Origin: Rhizobium altiplani | GTDB taxonomy: Bacteria > Pseudomonadota > Alphaproteobacteria > Rhizobiales > Rhizobiaceae | Assembly: GCF_001542405.1 (NCBI RefSeq) | Contig: NZ_LNCD01000085.1 | Span: 118,409 to 182,408 of the forward strand | Length of the DNA stretch: 64,000 nucleotides | Reading direction: 5' to 3' | Shown here: piece after piece, positions 62,072 to 64,000 of the stretch | Numbering within the stretch: position 1 is the first letter of the stretch | Layout: every line of letters begins with the position of its first letter | Position numbers and translations under genes: made by a program | The notes under the pieces: generated by a model | What the model was told of the DNA's origin: nothing | Seen by the model: the letters and a program-made list of their open reading frames with translations, nothing else | Databases searched by the model: none

Positions 62072-62671
62072 GTGCGGATCAAGGGTTTCGTCGTGGCCAT
62101 GATGGCCATGTTTGCTATGTCTACAGCCGCAACGCCGGCTTCCACCAACAACCTCTCGATGGTTACTGGCGCTGCGACGTCCCAGCCGATCGGCCATTAC
62201 GACTTCTGCCAGAGCCATCGCAATGAATGCGGCCCAAACCGCAACGTCTCGCCGGCCGAGATGTCGGAAGGGAAATGGGGAATGGTGCGGTCCGTCAACA
62301 CGATGGTCAACAACAGCATCACGCCGATGACCGACAAGGAAATCTACGGCAAGGATGAAGTCTGGGCTTATCCGACGACCGCAGGCGACTGCGAGGACTT
62401 CGCCCTGCTGAAGCGCCGCATCCTGATACAGCGCGGAATTTCGCCGGCTAATCTTCTTCTCACGGTGGTCCGCAAGCCCGATGGCGAAGGTCATGCCGTG
62501 CTGACGCTGCGCACCAGCAACGGCGACTTCGTGCTCGACAACCTGGCGTCCAACATCAAGCCATGGTTCGACACGCCCTACTCCTTCATCAAGCGCCAGT
62601 CGAGCAACAATGCCGGTCGCTGGGTCACCATCGAAAATGGCCGCGACGTTCTGGTCGGTGCTTTGCGATAA
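62072..62671 (+). CDS. Transglutaminase-like cysteine proteinase (BTLCP, DUF920)
   Basis: A 199-residue exported cysteine-proteinase-like protein. A hydrophobic signal (MRIKGFVVAMMAMFAMSTAA) is followed by FCQSHRNECGPNR and the catalytic triad positions: Cys in YPTTAGDCEDFALLKRRIL, His in DGEGHAVLTLRTSNG and Asp in FVLDNLASNIKPW. This is the BTLCP family of alphaproteobacteria, which may act on surface proteins (as LapG-like proteases do) or on cell-wall peptides. GTG 62072 is the first start after an AT-rich leader and follows GGGAACAGCGGG. Two terminators follow. Confidence 0.9.
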   Translation: MRIKGFVVAMMAMFAMSTAATPASTNNLSMVTGAATSQPIGHYDFCQSHRNECGPNRNVSPAEMSEGKWGMVRSVNTMVNNSITPMTDKEIYGKDEVWAYPTTAGDCEDFALLKRRILIQRGISPANLLLTVVRKPDGEGHAVLTLRTSNGDFVLDNLASNIKPWFDTPYSFIKRQSSNNAGRWVTIENGRDVLVGALR

Positions 62672-62692
62672 GCGATAGTAGATTGAACGAAA

Positions 62693-62715
62693 AAGGCCGG
62701 CGAAACGCCGGCCTT
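62693..62715 (+). terminator. Terminator of the BTLCP gene with CTGACAAAC tag
   Basis: AAGGCCGGCG (62693-62702) pairs with CGCCGGCCTT (62706-62715) over an AAA loop. The CTGACAAAC tag follows at 62723-62731. Confidence 0.75.
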
Positions 62716-62725
62716 CAGACCGCTG

Positions 62726-62762
62726 ACAAACCCGTCGATATTTTCGGCGGGTTTGTTTTTTT
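62726..62762 (+). terminator. Second intrinsic terminator before the IS element
   Basis: ACAAACCCG (62726-62734) pairs with CGGGTTTGT (62748-62756), followed by a T-run to 62762. It blocks transcription into the IS, and it overlaps the CTGACAAAC tag. Confidence 0.85.
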
Positions 62763-62821
62763 GGACGTTGGTTGTTTTAAGTTGGGTTCTGCGGCGCGGC
62801 GAAGTTGGCGGTCTCTGGCCC

Positions 62822-64000
62822 TCATGCCATGGCTGGTCTGGGTGGCTTGGTGAGCGCCATTGCGATCTTCTTGATGTTTTGGGCGGCTGCGGCCAGCAGG
62901 CACTGGCATGCGACACGGGTGAGACTTCGGAAGCGGGCATAGCGATGGCCGTGAAGCTGCTTGGCATCGGCAAACGAGCGCTCGACCGTCTCCTTGCGGC
63001 GCTTATAGATTGCCTTGCCCCAAGGGGTCAGGCGGTTGGCGTCGGTGCGCTGGCGGGCATCGGCCCAGACATGGCGGGTGATGGTGCGCACCGCCTTGGT
63101 GTTTGATGTGCAGGAGGCGAGCAGCGGACAGGTTTGGCAGATCGCCGGGTCGGATGTGTAGTGGCGATAACCGTTGCGGTCGGTGGTGGCATAGGCGAGC
63201 AGTTGGCCTTCGGGGCAGCGATAACCGTCCGTCTCGGGCTCATAGTCGAACTTCGACTTGCGCATCATGCCATCTTTGGGTGGGGTCGGATTGCGATAGC
63301 CGGTGACGCCTAGGATCTGGCGGTCCTCCAGCCCCTTGGCGATGCCGGACGTGGCATAGCCGGCATCCAGGCCGACGGCGCCGACCTCGAAGCCGAACCG
63401 CTCCCGCTGCCGGTCGAGCCGCTCGAGATAGACGATACTGTCATGCACATTGGCCGGCGTCACATGGGTGTCGGTGATGATCGCAAGCTTGCCGTCGACC
63501 GTGCGGTGGTCGAGATAGAAGAAGCCCTTCGGCTTGCCGTCGCGCACCATGTAGCCGCTGTCGGGATCGGTGCGCGACACCTTGATTTCCTTCACCTGCG
63601 GCTCACGCTCTTTGTCCTTCAGCGGCTTTTGCCCGTGCAGCGTCCGCTCCGCCTCGATCGCCCGGTCGAGATCGGCCCAATAATCGGCCCGCGACTTTTC
63701 GATCATCGCAAGATCGTATTTGCCCTTGTTGGCATTCGCCTTCAGATGCGTTGAATCCGTGTAAAGCACCGTGCCATCGACCAGCTTGTGGGCGATCGCC
63801 TGGCTGACGATATGATCAAAGATGTCCTGGGCCACCGACGTGTCGTTGAAGCGCCGGCGGCGGTTCTGCGACAGGGTCGAGGCGTCGAACACGGGATCCG
63901 TCAGCTTCAGCCGCAAGAACCAGCGGTAGGCGACGTTGACCTCGATCTCGCGCACCAACTGACGCTCCGAGCGCACGCCGAACAGGTAACCGATGAACAG
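62822..64000 (-). mobile_element. IS1182-type transposase gene, 5' end outside the window
   Basis: An intact DDE transposase reading frame that continues past the right edge (residues LFIGYLFGVRSERQLVREIE are encoded up to 64000). The catalytic acids are in DGTVLYTDSTHLKANANKGK, VGLDAGYATSGIAKGL and VERSFADAKQLHGHRYARFR. A Cys-rich block, PAICQTCPLLASC, is typical of the IS1182 group. The gene stop is at 62822; the IS end should lie between about 62763 and 62821, but no inverted repeat can be matched because the other end is not shown. No target duplication can be assessed. Confidence 0.9.

Overview
The window looks like a chromosomal segment of a Rhizobiaceae alphaproteobacterium (Rhizobium / Ensifer / Agrobacterium group). 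Supporting signs are the GC-rich codon use, the gene set gshB, yraN, rsmI, dnaN, a Sinorhizobium-type phosphatidylethanolamine N-methyltransferase (pmtA), pyrF, an FzlA-like cell-division protein, queG, pheST and infC, two copies of a rhizobial RIME-like palindromic repeat, a PhoB box in front of ugp genes, and an Irr-type iron-control element. Nearly all of it is core housekeeping DNA. The only mobile element is an IS1182-type transposase gene running off the right edge.

Layout. 1-7.9 kb (mostly minus strand): a frameshifted comM fragment, gshB, a cupin gene, the ugpBAEC glycerol-3-phosphate ABC importer behind a Pho box, then yraN and rsmI. 8.2-12.7 kb (plus): dnaN, pmtA, a frameshifted histidine-phosphatase-like gene, pyrF, a DUF1330 gene and an NDUFA9-like gene. 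13-20.6 kb: a 50-residue secreted peptide, uppP, fzlA, queG, an SDR gene, an MFS gene, rlpA and an RsmB-type methyltransferase. 20.7-26 kb: a four-gene periplasmic iron module (imelysin, di-haem oxidoreductase, imelysin, DUF1513) preceded by a RIME-like repeat and a candidate Irr box. 26-35 kb: tspO, a dienelactone hydrolase, a GH25 lipoprotein, a thioesterase, an MTA/SAH-nucleosidase-like gene, guaA, ogt, a broken 2'-5' RNA ligase gene, an aspartoacylase-family gene, an ArsC-like gene and ybaK. 34.5-38.6 kb: two MarR regulators, each divergent from a target-like gene (a GST and an EamA exporter) and each with clear palindromic operators. 38.6-45.7 kb: an EEP nuclease, xseA, an orphan gene-transfer-agent-like tail protein, and a Gtr-like trio (GT-C membrane protein, GtrB-like, GtrA-like). 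45.7-52 kb: oxidoreductases, GNAT, DUF892, LysR and others. 52.3-56.7 kb: pheT, pheS, rplT, rpmI. 56.9-60.2 kb: a PhoQ/PhoP-like two-component system transcribed with a PepSY-type secreted protein and preceded by a second Gly/Asp/His-rich secreted protein. 60.4-64 kb: infC with an AUU start, a hydrolase, a BTLCP cysteine proteinase and the transposase.

The observations most worth following are: (i) the secreted low-complexity proteins coupled to a two-component system and placed between infC and rpmI; (ii) a repeated 3'-end module, a terminator hairpin followed by a CAGAC-N-GCTGACAAAG-like tag, seen behind several unrelated genes; (iii) an attenuator-like four-arm hairpin arrangement in front of pheS; (iv) paired MarR operators; (v) the iron module with its Irr-like site. 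Three genes carry single-base indels relative to their expected reading frames, two of them in homopolymers. These may be sequencing errors rather than true pseudogenes. Everything here was read from the sequence without database searches.
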